Below, piece by piece: positions 1 to 9,545 of a stretch of 64,000 nucleotides of DNA (position 1 is its first letter; each line of letters opens with the position of its first letter). The notes under the pieces were generated by a model. It was not told where the DNA came from. It searched no databases and saw nothing but the letters and a program-made list of their open reading frames with translations. The DNA is from Rehmannia glutinosa. Lineage: Eukaryota; Streptophyta; Magnoliopsida; Lamiales; Orobanchaceae. Both the position numbers and the translations under genes were made by a program. Where the stretch lies: assembly GCA_016081115.2 (NCBI GenBank), contig CM071931.1:18514317-18578316 (forward strand). Reading direction: 5' to 3'.

Positions 1-110
1 CTAGTGATGACTGTTACACACAAATCCTTCCTCTTTTCCCATGAGTTTGGGCTGTCCTCTGCCTGATCTTCCAGAAGATTAAAGGTCATTACAGTCAAAG
101 AAACACTCAT
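1..110 (-). CDS. 5' coding exon of a DNase I-like (EEP family) protein, probable At1g02270-like, partial
   Basis: Read on the minus strand, an ATG at 110-108 opens 36 codons that stay open to the window edge. The translation begins MSVSLTVMTFNLLED and continues with a DSPNSWEKR-type motif followed by DLCVTVITS. This matches what I recall of the N-terminus of plant endonuclease/exonuclease/phosphatase proteins with EF-hands (the uncharacterised calcium-binding protein At1g02270 group), where the MTFN strand supplies the first catalytic-pocket Asn. An in-frame TAA lies four codons upstream of the ATG, so this Met is the likely start unless a splice acceptor sits just before it. Codon use and reading frame look intact, unlike the transposon ORFs elsewhere. 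The rest of the gene lies outside the window to the left. The function of this family is not well established; Mg-dependent phosphodiesterase activity is an inference from the fold. Confidence 0.72.
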   Translation of the reverse strand, partial: MSVSLTVMTFNLLEDQAEDSPNSWEKRKDLCVTVIT

Positions 111-333
111 CTTCCTTCTTTATCAGCTTTCACTTCATTTTTATAAACTGTACATCTACTCAAGAAAAAAAAAAGAACAAAAAGTGGAAGTTTTGCTGTT
201 TGATTTTTGGCAAAAGTGGGGAATGGAATTTGAAAACAACAAAGAAATCAGAGATGGAGTAGGAATTGAATCAAAATGAGGGAAAAAGATAGTCGTAGGA
301 GGGTCATTCGGATTCGGGTCTCTGTCCGAGCGG

Positions 334-361
334 CACGTGAGACTTTGAAGTGAGTCACGTG
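334..361. promoter_or_regulatory. Pair of G-box (CACGTG) motifs upstream of the host exon
   Basis: Two perfect CACGTG hexamers lie at 334-339 and 356-361, with starts 22 bp apart (about two helical turns). They sit roughly 225-250 bp upstream of the minus-strand ATG at 110. G-boxes are bound by bHLH and bZIP factors in plants. Assignment as the promoter of the 1-110 gene is by position only. Confidence 0.45.
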
Positions 362-909
362 CGCCTGTAAATGGGAAAAGGTTTTAATGAACTCAATATG
401 GGAATTGTCACGACGTTCGGAAATTCTAAATTAGATGCATATAATTAATGTATATTAGAGTTTGGAGAACTGGTAGCATAATTTAAAAATGATAAGATTT
501 CTTTTTTTTTTTTTTACAATAAACATAATTTCATTAATCAATCCAAGCTATCAATACATCGATGGAAGATATAAACAAATCTGTTAAAAACTATAAAAAA
601 TGCTACTATGAAAAGATTTATAGCATCTAGATTAATAACAAAAATCGGTTTAAAGTCTACAATTTTGAAAATTTAGTGCCTAAAATACCATGATTCCATA
701 TTTGCAATCTGTTGAAGACCATAATCTGATCGGTTTCTTTGTCCGTCGAATTGAAAACTTGCCTGTCTGAGTCGTCCACACAAGAAAAACACTGGACCAA
801 GAAGGTGATAAACCAAGCGCCGCACCATACGGCGAAATCAAAAACAAGAAAAAGAAACAAACAACTCAAATCTATACGGAAAACCACTTATTTAGAAAAG
901 GCAAAAACT
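362..909. other. Non-coding, AT-rich flank; no gene seen
   Basis: I see no supported coding region here. There is a poly-T/poly-A tract near 500-515 and AT-rich sequence. The short ORFs on both strands between 657 and 954 have no recognisable family and overlap each other. The stretch probably holds upstream sequence of the host gene and decayed repeat. Confidence 0.5.
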
Positions 910-995
910 TGTATAGGACCGTCTTACGGAATTCTTACGGATCTCATTCCGTAAGATGGATCCCCAGCCCGACCCGCCCGCGACCCGTGACCCAT
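910..995. repeat. Left terminal inverted repeat of the tRNA-bearing element
   Basis: This arm contains GGACCGTCTTACGG and an internal CTTACGGATC...CCGTAAG inverted pair, then the start of the C-rich arm. It matches 2545-2615 in reverse complement with several mismatches. Confidence 0.6.
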
Positions 996-1135
996 AAAAA
1001 AAATGCATCTAATACAAGTCACACTGGGACGCCCGCCCAAGTTGCCCGCCCCGCCCGCGCCCCCCCATTGGCCAGCGTTGGGCCCACATGACCTGACCCA
1101 AGTTGGCGCGCCCCACCCAAAAAAATTAACAAATT
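996..1135. other. C-rich left arm of the TIR element
   Basis: The plus strand is strongly C-rich with repeated GCCCGCCC-like words. It mirrors the G-rich arm at 2460-2575. ORFs called here are compositional artefacts. Confidence 0.5.
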
Positions 1136-1207
1136 TGCACACCGGGAATTGAACCCGGAGTGCAGTACCAAAGCAATGTGTTATTCTACCGCTAGACCCT
1201 TTGGTGC
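1136..1207 (-). tRNA. tRNA-Gly-like pseudogene / Pol III promoter unit, left arm
   Basis: On the minus strand this 72-nt stretch starts GCACCAA and carries an A-box-like GTCTAGCGGTAGAAT and a B-box GGTTCAATTCC inside a perfect 5-bp T-stem (CCGGG/CCCGG). It resembles plant tRNA-Gly, which also starts GCACCA and shares the GTCTAG(T)GGTAGAAT D-arm. The anticodon arm does not fold and the 3' acceptor strand is about two bases short, so it is unlikely to be a working tRNA. Downstream on the minus strand, a run of seven T (1119-1125 as A on the plus strand) would terminate Pol III. Transcription would run outward to the left end of the host element. Confidence 0.6.
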
Positions 1208-1269
1208 TTGTTGTGCATATTTAGTATAACCATGAGAATAACCATGAATTCATTATCATCCCTTCATTT

Positions 1270-1755
1270 AAAATTTTACATTCTCTGAATAGGAAATGAT
1301 ACTTTATCCGAAAATAGTGATACTTTTGAGTATAAATATGATACTTTTAAGGTGAACATTGATACTTTAATTTTCACATATTCAAAAATAAGATTTTTGA
1401 TATACTCATTCTAATCTCATAGCTAATATTTTTTACATTGAAAAAGCGATTCTTGTCTTTGGAAATAGTGATACATTTGATATTAAATATGATACTTTTA
1501 TGATGGACAATGGCATTTTAAAATTTTAAATTCTCTGAATAAAAAGTAATACTTTTATCCGAAAATAGTGATACTTTTGAGTAAGAAATATGATACTTTT
1601 AAGGTAAACATTATTCAAAAAATAATTTTTTTTGATTTACTCATTCTAGTCTCATAGCTAATGTTTTTTACCATTGAAAAACTAATACTTTTGCTGGAAA
1701 TAGTGATACTTTTGATGTTAAATATGATACATTTGTGATACTTCAATCTAATGAT
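1270..1755. repeat. Two direct repeats of about 250 bp rich in GATACTTTT
   Basis: Unit 1 starts near 1270 and unit 2 near 1521. Both run: AAATTTTA(C/A)ATTCTCTGAAT, then GATACTTTTGAGTA, ATATGATACTTTTAAGGT, a TACTCATTCTA segment, CTCATAGCTAAT, and GGAAATAGTGATAC. They differ by small indels and substitutions. They form part of the interior of the 910-2615 element. Confidence 0.7.
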
Positions 1756-1779
1756 TTTCTAATATGCGACTGTATTAAA

Positions 1780-2245
1780 AAAACATGATACTTTATCTCA
1801 AAAAATGGATACTTTTACTTATAAAAGTGGTACTTTTAACTCTGTCATATTTATTTTTCTTTTTTCACTGTATTGAATTCATACTTCGTGATTTATTTAC
1901 AAAAACATGATACTTTATCTCAAAAAATGGATACTTTTACTCATAAAAGTGTTACTTTAGCTATGTCTTATTTATTTTTCCTTCGTGATTTAAAGCATCA
2001 TGTTTTTTAATATAGTCACAAATTAGAAATGAAGGAAAGAAGAAAAAATAAAAAATAAATATGATATAGTTAAAGTAACACTTTTATAAGCAAAAGTATC
2101 CATTTGTTGAGATAAAGTATCAGATTTCTTAATACAGTTTCAAACTAGGAACGAAAAAAGAGGAAAAACAAAAAATAAATATGATGTAGTTAAAGTAACA
2201 CTTTTATAAGTATCCATTTATTGAGATAATGTATCATGTTTTTTT
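1780..2245. repeat. Long imperfect inverted repeat (hairpin), two direct units per arm
   Basis: The left arm (about 1780-1990) holds two copies of ATGATACTTTATCTCAAAAA, then TGGATACTTTTACT, TAAAAGTG, and TTATTTTTC. The right arm (about 2010-2245) holds the same unit twice in reverse complement (CTTTTATAAG, GTATCCATTT, TTGAGATAA). An RNA read across this region could fold into a stem of about 200 bp with a short loop near 2000. Confidence 0.7.
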
Positions 2246-2363
2246 AATAGATTTTGGTTCGATTCTTAGTCTTTATATTTATAGGCGTTTTTAATTTTTT
2301 TTAATTACCAGGCGTATTTATGAATGAGTTTATATAAATTATTATACTAAAATTGAACAATAA

Positions 2364-2436
2364 GTACTAGTGGTGTAGTGGTAGAACACCACCTTAAGTC
2401 TATTAAGGTCGCGAGTTCAATTCCTCTATGGAGCAG
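2364..2436 (+). tRNA. Degenerate tRNA-like Pol III unit, right arm
   Basis: The sequence holds an A-box-like GTGTAGTGGTAGAAC and a B-box-like GAGTTCAATTCC spaced as in a tRNA, with an anticodon-like hairpin CCTTA...TAAGG. The loop lacks the invariant U33, and the T-stem and acceptor stem pair poorly, so it is not a functional tRNA. A run of ten T follows at 2438-2447, as expected for Pol III termination. It points outward to the right end, mirroring the unit at 1136-1207. Confidence 0.55.
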
Positions 2437-2544
2437 GTTTTTTTTTTAAATAAGAGGTGGCTGGTGGGCTGGGCGTGCGTTGGGCTGGGCTGGGCCGCGG
2501 GGCACGCGTTGGGCTGGGGCGCGGGCGCGTTGGGATGGGCTGGG

Positions 2545-2615
2545 GCGCGGGCACGGGTCGCGGGTTGGGCTGGGGGATCCGTCTTACTGAATAGGATCCG
2601 TAAGACGGTCCTACA
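2545..2615. repeat. Right terminal inverted repeat of the tRNA-bearing element
   Basis: G-rich sequence with GGGTTGGGCTGGGGGATCC leads into CCGTCTTAC...GTAAGACGG and the terminal GTCCTACA. It is the reverse complement of 910-995 with mismatches. Confidence 0.6.
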
Positions 2616-3181
2616 TGAGACCTACTCTTTAGAAAATAAATTGATAAAAAAGATGTAGATAGAGTAAGGCCAAAAATGGCCAAATATCACCCCTTAATAA
2701 TGAAAACAAGAAAGAAAGTAAAAAAAAAAAAAAAAAAAAGAGAGAGGATTTGAAAGAAAAAGAGGCTAGGTATTAAATTTCTAACAATGATATTAATTCA
2801 GAATGACCTTAAAAAAATTAACAATCAATAGAAAACATCACATTTGGAGACTTCATTAACTATAATATGCCAAAAAAAAATGTCAAAAATGAGAATGATA
2901 TAAGAGCACATTGCAATTAACATTTAAAAAAAGTTGAAAAGGCCTATTTTCTCGGAGATCTAGTAAGAGAAAATAAAAAATAAAAGAAAATTACTTTTGA
3001 TCTCTTGAAATAGTAGCTTATTAGATTTGGCAAACCTCGCAGCAATGCGTATTTGAAAGTCTTTTTGCTGAAGCGCTTCATTCATTAATTTATATTCGTT
3101 TTTTTGAACGTTTTTATTCAATTACTATTCCCATATAAATTTTCGCACCAATATTTTCTATAATTTAGCTTTTCAGTTAAT
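2616..3181. other. AT-rich non-coding; no gene seen
   Basis: This stretch contains a long A run near 2720-2738 and AT-rich sequence. I find no ORF, repeat pair or RNA gene that I can support. Confidence 0.5.
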
Positions 3182-3186
3182 AATAA

Positions 3187-3478
3187 TGTAGAAATTAAAA
3201 CTGAAGAAGATAAAACATACTTTGAGCTCTAAGGAACCAACTGAAGAATTTTATTCATCCAAAATTACAAATGAAGAAGACCCTTGTATCATCTATATAT
3301 ACAGAGCAAGCCCCCGCCAGATTTGAATAGACCAATACAGGACGGACATGTGTATGAAAGTAACAGACTCTAAACATGTAGAAAATGTGACCTGTGACTA
3401 ATAAAAACGGGAAAAGGAAGAACACAACTCCAACAGCTAACAAATATAACAACGAACAAATATATGACTAACTCAACA
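3187..3478 (-). repeat. 3' LTR of copia element A
   Basis: A direct repeat of 7795-8089 beginning TGTAGAAATTAAAAC and ending ACTCAACA. On the coding (minus) strand it lies downstream of RNase H. Confidence 0.92.
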
Positions 3479-3519
3479 CCCTGCCCCTCAAGTAGGAATG
3501 TGGGTAAAGTGACACATTC

Positions 3520-3938
3520 CTAAGCAGGTAAGTAATTCGAACACGGGACCACCGAGGCATTGGTAAAAAGATCGGGGTGATTCACAAAGAGAGAAACATG
3601 AGTAGGAAGGTTAAGGCCAACCTTATATTGATTGTGGACGATGTGGCAATCAATATCCAGGTATTTAGTTCGCTCATGGAAAATCGGATTAGCGGTAATG
3701 TGCAATGTAGTCTTATTATCAAAATGTAACTCAATAGGTAAGGTGAGAGGAATGCATAAATCTTCACAAAGATGATGTAACCTTGTAATTCACACACATT
3801 AGCAGCCATGGACATGTACTCTACTTCTAAGGAGGATTTCGATACCGTTTTCTGTTTCTTTGTCTTCCATGACATGAGAATTACCAAAAAATGCCATATC
3901 TTGTTAACGACTTCCTGGTAGTTAGGCACGTACCCCAA
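3520..3938 (-). pseudogene. Copia A RNase H region (broken)
   Basis: Two overlapping reading frames hold the copia RNase H. The first carries SWKTKKQKTVSKSSLEVEYM (the S-x-E-A/V-E-Y active-site block) with AANVCELQG. The second carries IFHERTKYLDIDCHIV and the C-terminal DLFTNA block, which matches the conserved DLFTKAL end. A frameshift separates them. The role in an active element would be removal of the RNA template strand after reverse transcription. This is the end of the polyprotein; the purine tract and 3' LTR follow within about 40 bp. Confidence 0.85.
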
Positions 3939-4271
3939 TCAGCATCACAAAATGCCTCAAACTTGTTTGAATCTCCCACAGGATAGAATAGTCCCAGTGA
4001 TGTGGTTCCCTTCAAGTAACTTAACAGATGCAGAGCTGCATCCCAATGTGACTAAGATGGAGCATTCACAAACTGGCTTAATTGTTATACCCCATAGGAA
4101 ATATATGGCCTGGATAAGTTCAAGTAAAAAAGCCTCTCAACTAACCATCGATACTTGCCTCCATCTTGAAGAATAGCACCTGAGTGTGCTGAGATATTAA
4201 ATCCTTATAGAGGCCGGTTTATAACACCCCAGAAGACCTACATCCTCAAGCAAGTCTAGTATATATTTCCT

Positions 4272-4943
4272 CTAACTTAAGTGTGTTCCTTTACCACTTC
4301 TAAACAACTCCAAGTCAATAAAGTATTTAGTTGTTCCTAGATCCTTTATAGTGAATAAACCATTCAGATAGTCTTTCAATTCTTGAATATGATCATCTGA
4401 ATCACATGTGATGAGAACATCATCCACATAAATAATCAAGGCCAAAAAAGTCTCAACAACATTTTTCACAAATAAGCAATTGTCATGAGCTGACTGAGCA
4501 AAACCAAAAGCTAACAGCTTTTCTGAAAATTCCAAGTTCCATTGCCTAGAGGCCTGTTTTAACTCGTAAAGACTTCGTTTGAGTAAGCATACCTCTCCTT
4601 ACTTAGCCTTAGAATATCCATCCAGTAGTAACATATACACTTCCTCATCCAAGTAGCTGTGTAGAAAAGCATTACTAATGTCTATGTGATGTAAAGGCCA
4701 TCAACGTTGGGTTGCCAAATCAATAATCATTCTCACTGATACTAGTTCGACAATCGGGGAAAAACTCTCCATAAAGTCAATTCCTTCAACTTGCAAGTAT
4801 CCTTTCACAACCAAACGAGCTTTATATCTGTCAATGCGTCCATCTGGATGTCTTTTAATTTTATATACCCATTTTGATCCGATAACCCTTTTTCCAGGTG
4901 GCGGTGTAGTTAAGATCCATGTTTCATTCTCTTCAAGTGCCAC
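4272..4943 (-). pseudogene. Copia A reverse transcriptase (broken)
   Basis: The N-terminal RT block is visible at 4943-4701: ENETWILTTPPPGKRVIGSKWVYKIK, followed by RYKARLVVKGY and a degenerate F(M)ESFSPIVELVSVR. The catalytic YVDD motif is at about 4428 in IIYVDDVLITCDSDD, followed by LNGLFTIKDLG. The middle of the domain is frameshifted between 4536 and 4700 (VYMLLLDGYSK-type sequence still readable in another frame). It would synthesise element cDNA, but no intact ORF remains. Confidence 0.88.
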
Positions 4944-5233
4944 GAGTCCATAGCTGCCTCAAAACAAGTAATATGCTCACCATATGATTCAGTTATCTTA
5001 GCCAAGAAAGCAGTGTAAGATGTAGATACATTGGGACTCTGTGTGTATGGAAACCACTCCAGGGGATAAGCAGTGGGTACTGAATTTGTGACATAATCCT
5101 TCAACCAATTTGCTTACTCTTTTACCTGTGGCCCCTTCCAAGTGGTTCATCATGTTGTGAGTCTTTAGGAGAAATTTCGGGGGTGTTACAATGCGGAGGA
5201 ATGGGTAAGTCCAGATTCATCAAAATTAGAAGC

Positions 5234-6067
5234 CTATATAGGCAATGGTACTTCATTGGTGCAAGATGAATGCCCATGGAAGGTAAAATGGGATTCATAA
5301 AAGATAACATCTCTAGACACAAAGATCTCCTTAGAATGTAGACTATATAATCTATATCCTTTAACTCCTGTCACATATCCAAGAAAAACGCAAGTTGTGG
5401 CCCTTGGATCAAACTTCCCTTTATGTGGTCCTACTTTGGATGCATAGCGACATCCAAAGACCTTGAATCTGTCATACTTAGGGGACTCATTGTACAACAA
5501 CTAAAAAGGGGATTTCCAATGTAGAACAACACTTGGTAGTGAATTCAATATATGTACAACTGACAAAAGAGTGTATGGACAAAACCTTTTTGGCACATTT
5601 GACTGAAACATTAATGACCTGGCAATCTCCAAAATGTGTTCGTGTTTTCGTTCTATAACTCCATTTTGTTGTGGAGTATATGGGCAAGACTTCTGATGTA
5701 AAATGCCCTTTCTCAGGAACAAATTCTGTGTGACACCACCCAAGAACTCTGCTCCATTATCTGTCCTGACTTTCTGTATGTTTTGTTGGAACTGAGTGTG
5801 AACAAACTCAACAAACTGCTCAAGATAAGTAGGTGCCTCAGACTTATATTTCGTAAGGTATATCCATGTTGCTCTTGTGTGATCATCCACGATGGTCAGC
5901 ATATAGGAAGTGTTGGGAACAAATGGTTCATGATATGGACCCCATATATCTACATGTATCAACTCAAAAGCACACTTTGATTGTATTGAATTCTTTGGAA
6001 AAGAAAGCCTACATTGTTTTGCCTCATGACAAGTATCACACACTTTCAACAAATCTTTATTACACAA
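5234..6067 (-). pseudogene. Copia A integrase (partly intact ORF)
   Basis: A 188-codon open frame (6067-5501) holds the zinc-finger tail CDTCHEAKQ and the catalytic D, D, E: HVDIWGPY, VRTDNGAEF and QQNGVIERKHEH. The C-terminal part continues in another frame at 5500-5234 with FKVFGCRYASKVGPHKGKFD and FLGYVTGVKGYRLY, the conserved GKR/GYS-type block of copia integrases. The switch of frame near 5500 shows one frameshift. It would insert the cDNA into the genome. A further degenerate linker (5122-5322) follows. Confidence 0.9.
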
Positions 6068-6303
6068 GATTTTAAAAAATCAATATGCTCCATACATATT
6101 AAAGAACTGTGACCTAACCTCATATGACAAACCTTCAAAGTATCATCATCTTCATTATTCCGCAATCCATTGAATTGACCACCTCAAAAACATAAAGTCC
6201 TCGCCAATGCCTTCCCCACTTCCTTAAATGCTCCAACCTTAGGGTCCTGCAACCAACATTGATTTGGAGTGAAGATGCATTCAAGCTTACTTCCTTCAAG
6301 TAA

Positions 6304-6546
6304 CTAACTGACTAACAGCAGGTTGTACTTGAAGGTAGGAACAACCAATACATCAGTGAGTGTAATCTCTTTTGACAACTTGACATTACCAGAATGTGTA
6401 ACTAAGACACTTGTTCCACCAGGTAGGTGCACATTAACAGGATTACTCATAAGAACAGATCTAGTTACCAAGTTAGGACAAGAGCATATATGTATGCTTG
6501 CTCCAGTATCAACAATCCAGTTGTCCTTATTCAGCATACTCAACAT
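6304..6546 (-). pseudogene. Copia A aspartic protease
   Basis: The frame contains NWIVDTGASIHICSC, the D-T-G-A catalytic motif of copia proteases, followed by VHLPGG and LTDVLVVPTFKYNLLLVS, a typical protease C-terminal strand. It is open for 80 codons and lies between the gag zinc knuckle and the integrase, as expected. Its role in an active element is to cut the Gag-Pol polyprotein. Confidence 0.88.
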
Positions 6547-6579
6547 GGATATAGCAAAATGAGTTTTATGATATATATC

Positions 6580-7774
6580 TTAATAATCTGCAAAGTGTGA
6601 AAAAGTATGCATATCCCCTGAGGCTGTAGTGTTTTCTGCAGACATATACTTTGCTATTTCCTTTTTAATCATAGAAGCAAAGTCAAGCATCTCTGGTTTA
6701 ATGGAATTTTCTTCCCATTTCTGCATTATTGTGCCCTCTTCCACTCCTTCTATCATGTTAACTGACTGCATAGCTCTCTGCTTCTTAAGCTCTTTATACC
6801 AATCCGGATATCCATGTAGTTTGAAACACTCATTTATGTCATGTCCACTGAAACCACAATGTTCACACACTAATTTTACCTTTTCCTCCTTGGATCTACT
6901 TAGATGTCCCCTTCCTCTGCCATATGATTGTGAACCTCCATTACTTCTAGGTCCTAATCGACCAAAAGTATTAGATCTACCCATACCAGATCCTTGTCCA
7001 TTACTTCCTTTATTGAAATTTCCCCTAGCTAACATAACATCAAGATCCAAAGGATCAAGCACTTTGTTGTGAACAACTTTCTATTTTTCCACTTTTAGTA
7101 TCATAGAATACATTTTATTCACCATAGGTAATGGATCCATAAGCAATGTTTGATTCTTCACCGGTTCAAAACTATCATTTAACCCCATGAGAAATTGCAT
7201 CAATTTAATATCTATATCATTAGCACATATTGCTTTTCCAGCACCACAAATGCAGTCAAGTAATTGCACTATGCATGCATACTCATCCCATAGATACTTC
7301 AATTTTGTATAATAAGTTGTGACAATGGAAGTACCTTGTGAAAAGTTAGATATCTCTTTCTGTAATTATATCTCAATGGTCGGTTGCTTTCTCCATATCT
7401 CTCTGCAAGCTCATCCCAAAGTTGTTTAGAGCTCTTCACGTACATAAACGCCTCTACTATTTCCTTCGAAATCGCATTCAACAATTAGAAGATCACCATG
7501 TAATCTACTTCCTGATGTTGTTCATATGCCTCTGTATTTGTATTGGTATAGTAATTGTGCCATAGATAAAACCGAGTTTTAATTATGCTCCCAGCGCCAA
7601 TCGCATAGCTCTACTCCAATTGAGGTAATTCGAACCAGTGAGAGGATTGGTAACCAACACCATTCCCGGATGATACGATCCATGCAGAGAAAGTGGATCC
7701 AAGTCTCTCGCATACAAAAAAGTTATTTTTGTAGTTTCATCATAAGTGTTGATCATTTCTGCACCTCGAGCCAT
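6580..7774 (-). pseudogene. Copia A gag (several frames)
   Basis: The likely start is the ATG at 7774, nine bases inside the primer site, giving MARGAEMINTYDE and then the copia-type N-terminal block HPGMVLVTNPLTGSNYLNWS. The middle part (7299-7484, 7081-7302) reads in shifted frames with KQLWDELAERYGESN and a FLMGLNDSFEPVKNQ block typical of UBN2/retrotran_gag. The C-terminal frame (7062-6580) is intact for 160 codons and holds one perfect CCHC zinc knuckle, CEHCGFSGHDINEC. Frameshifts near 7300 and 7500 break the gene. Confidence 0.88.
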
Positions 7775-7794
7775 TCAACCATGCTCTGGTACCA

Positions 7795-8089
7795 TGTAGA
7801 AATTAAAACTGAAGAAGATAAAACATACTTTGAGCTCTAAGGAACCAACTGAAGAATTTTATTCATCCAAAATTACAAATGAAGAAGACCCCTGTATCAT
7901 CTATATGTACAGAGCAAACCCCCGCCAGATTTGAATAGACCCATACAGGACGGACACGTGTATGAAAGTAACCGACTCTAAACATATAGAAAATGTGACA
8001 TGTGACTAATAGAAACATGAAAAGGAAAAACATGACTCCAACAACTAACAAATATAACAACTAACTCAAATATAACAGCTAACTCAACA
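7795..8089 (-). repeat. 5' LTR of copia element A
   Basis: A direct repeat of 3187-3478. The primer site on the coding strand (TGGTACCAGAGC, 7783-7794) abuts it. The 5-bp duplication AATAA follows at 8090-8094. Confidence 0.92.
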
Positions 8090-8205
8090 AATAAAAGAAT
8101 ATGACTTCTCACAAAAAAAGGAATATGTTGATCTTTTATGGGACAAAAAAGATCAGGGCACAAAATGAATTTGTATAGTGCAAAAGTGTAAATCTAACAA
8201 ACCAC

Positions 8206-8275
8206 GAGCTTGTAGCTTAAGTGGTATCGCTAACCTGTTGTAAGGGTGTTGACCAAGGTTCGAACCCTTTATCTT
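8206..8275 (+). repeat. tRNA-like / SINE-head-like unit
   Basis: An A-box-like TAGCTTAAGTGGT (8213-8225) and a strong B-box GGTTCGAACCC (8258-8268) lie about 33 bp apart, as in tRNA-derived SINEs. No cloverleaf is supported and no clear poly-A tail or target duplication was found. A SINE head or a relic tRNA-like unit are both possible. The sequence to 8720 is AT-rich and otherwise unassigned. Confidence 0.4.
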
Positions 8276-8724
8276 TCAGTTTCTTTGAAATTTATCTCCT
8301 CCCTTCCAACCACTACTCCCTAAAACAAATTCGAGGAATAATTTTACTTGGAACTCTCACTAACTTTATTGATTGTAAAATTGTGGATTATTTGCTCCCT
8401 CTTGGATTTATATATGGATGGCGCTATTCACAAACTCCTTTTTTTTCCCTCTAAGTACACATTTTCTCAACAATTAAAGCAACATGACCTTAGAAGACTC
8501 TAATAGCCTTATTACCATAAATATACATTTTTTTTCAAGCTTATATTCTTCTCCAACTCACATTCTTATTCTTTCTCCACAAAATCTAACAAAAAATCTA
8601 TAAGCCTTAATTTTTCAACACTCATATTGTTATAAATATGGACCACAATAAATTCTTCAACCCCAATAATATAAGCATATTATTAATATACTGTTTAAAC
8701 TATCGATTTTTCCTCTTATTCGAA
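8276..8724. other. Unassigned AT-rich sequence
   Basis: This may include the body of a SINE following 8275. I see no coding region or repeat pair that I can support. Confidence 0.4.
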
Positions 8725-8930
8725 ATGGCACGATCATGGCATATTTTCTGTAAAATAGAATAGCACGATCATGCCATATATATTTACACATAATATGGCA
8801 CGATCGTGCAATGTATTTTTTAAAATTGAATGGCACGATCATGCCATATGTATTTAGTTATTTACAATAACATGACATGATCGTGTTATATATATATTAT
8901 AATATATAAGGTATGGCTTGATCGTGTCAT
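8725..8930. repeat. Array of six near-palindromic 18-bp motifs
   Basis: Motifs close to ATGGCACGATCATGCCAT occur at 8725, 8760, 8795, 8830, 8872 and 8913. The spacing is 35, 35, 35, 42 and 41 bp. Each motif is an inverted repeat around CGATCATG or CGATCGTG, and the spacers are AT-rich. A weaker partial copy (TCGCACGATTCTG) lies near 8950. It is either a minisatellite with a palindromic unit or an array of protein-binding sites. Confidence 0.8.
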
Positions 8931-9545
8931 TTCAAACAAGAAGAAAAGTCGCACGATTCTGAACTAATGAATTTAGAATTTCCCAGCCGATTCCGATCCT
9001 AGACAATCAAAAATCCCAACTAACAAAAGGGGGTATATTTAGAGAAAAATGGGTGATATTATCCGTTAATAGCTGTATGTGGACCTTTCCGATGACATGA
9101 GAGAGAAAGAGCACCCACAATGAGGTAGTTCAAGTTCAAAAGTAAACTTGAACTTGATGTTGCCATTGGGAGATGGTTCATAATTTAAATTGATCCACAA
9201 TAGTGGTCATATCAACTTTTTTTTTTGGGTCCCACAGTGCCACATCCACAAAACATGAACTTCAACAAAACTTTTTTCTAATATCCACAATGGTATTTCA
9301 AGTTCATGGTTCAAAATGGGTCTTACTGTCAAATCAAGTTTTTTAATATGTATTTATTGTCCTTTTTTGTGTATAATTTAATAAAATCACTAATAAAGTA
9401 ATTATATATAATTAATTTAATTTTCATAATTATATTAGACTATTAAAAAAATATAAGACTAATAAAATTTTCATTAAAATAATGAGTAATACAACAACAC
9501 TTGAAAGAGTACAATTTAATTAAGAACAAATTCAAATAGAAATAG

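Larger units (their letters stand above)
910..2615. mobile_element. TIR element with two outward tRNA-like units and internal hairpin (family not recognised)
   Basis: The two ends are inverted copies of each other. The left end reads GTATAGGACCGTCTTACGG and the right end, reverse-complemented, reads CATGTAGGACCGTCTTACGG; the similarity continues through a GGATCC-containing segment into GC-rich sequence sharing CGCGACCCGTG. Inside each GC-rich arm lies a tRNA-like unit pointing outward (1136-1207 minus, 2364-2436 plus). The centre consists of repeated GATACTTT-containing sequence folded into a long imperfect hairpin. No transposase is encoded, so the element is non-autonomous. The terminal GTAAGACGGTCCTAC is itself a near-palindrome, a style I have seen in repeats of several eudicots. 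I could not define a target-site duplication, so the exact ends are approximate. Confidence 0.6.
3187..8089 (-). mobile_element. Copia element A, complete, minus strand
   Basis: A full LTR retrotransposon with LTRs of 292 and 295 bp (3187-3478 and 7795-8089), starting TGTAGAAATT and ending CTCAACA. A 5-bp target duplication AATAA is present on both sides (3182-3186 and 8090-8094). On the minus strand the primer site TGGTACCAGAGC lies directly inside the 5' LTR (7783-7794), and a purine tract (GAGGGGCAGGG on the minus strand, about 3479-3491) lies before the 3' LTR. The domain order gag, protease, integrase, RT, RNase H is that of Ty1/copia. The coding region is broken by several frameshifts and stops. 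The LTRs differ by roughly 15-20 positions by eye, so the insertion is not recent. Confidence 0.93.

Noticed and set aside
137..146. TATA box for the host gene (TATAAA on the minus strand)
   Set aside because: Only about 30 bp from the ATG, leaving almost no 5' leader; more likely leader or intron sequence.
1136..1207. Functional tRNA gene
   Set aside because: Anticodon stem does not pair and the acceptor 3' strand is short, despite good A and B boxes.
2426..2683. Proline/arginine-rich and glycine/alanine-rich ORFs on both strands
   Set aside because: They come from the GC-rich arm of the inverted-repeat element; no start context or family, and both strands are open because of composition.
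8725..8930. CRISPR-like array
   Set aside because: Repeats are palindromic and imperfect, spacers are AT-rich and similar to each other, no cas genes exist, and the genome is a plant.
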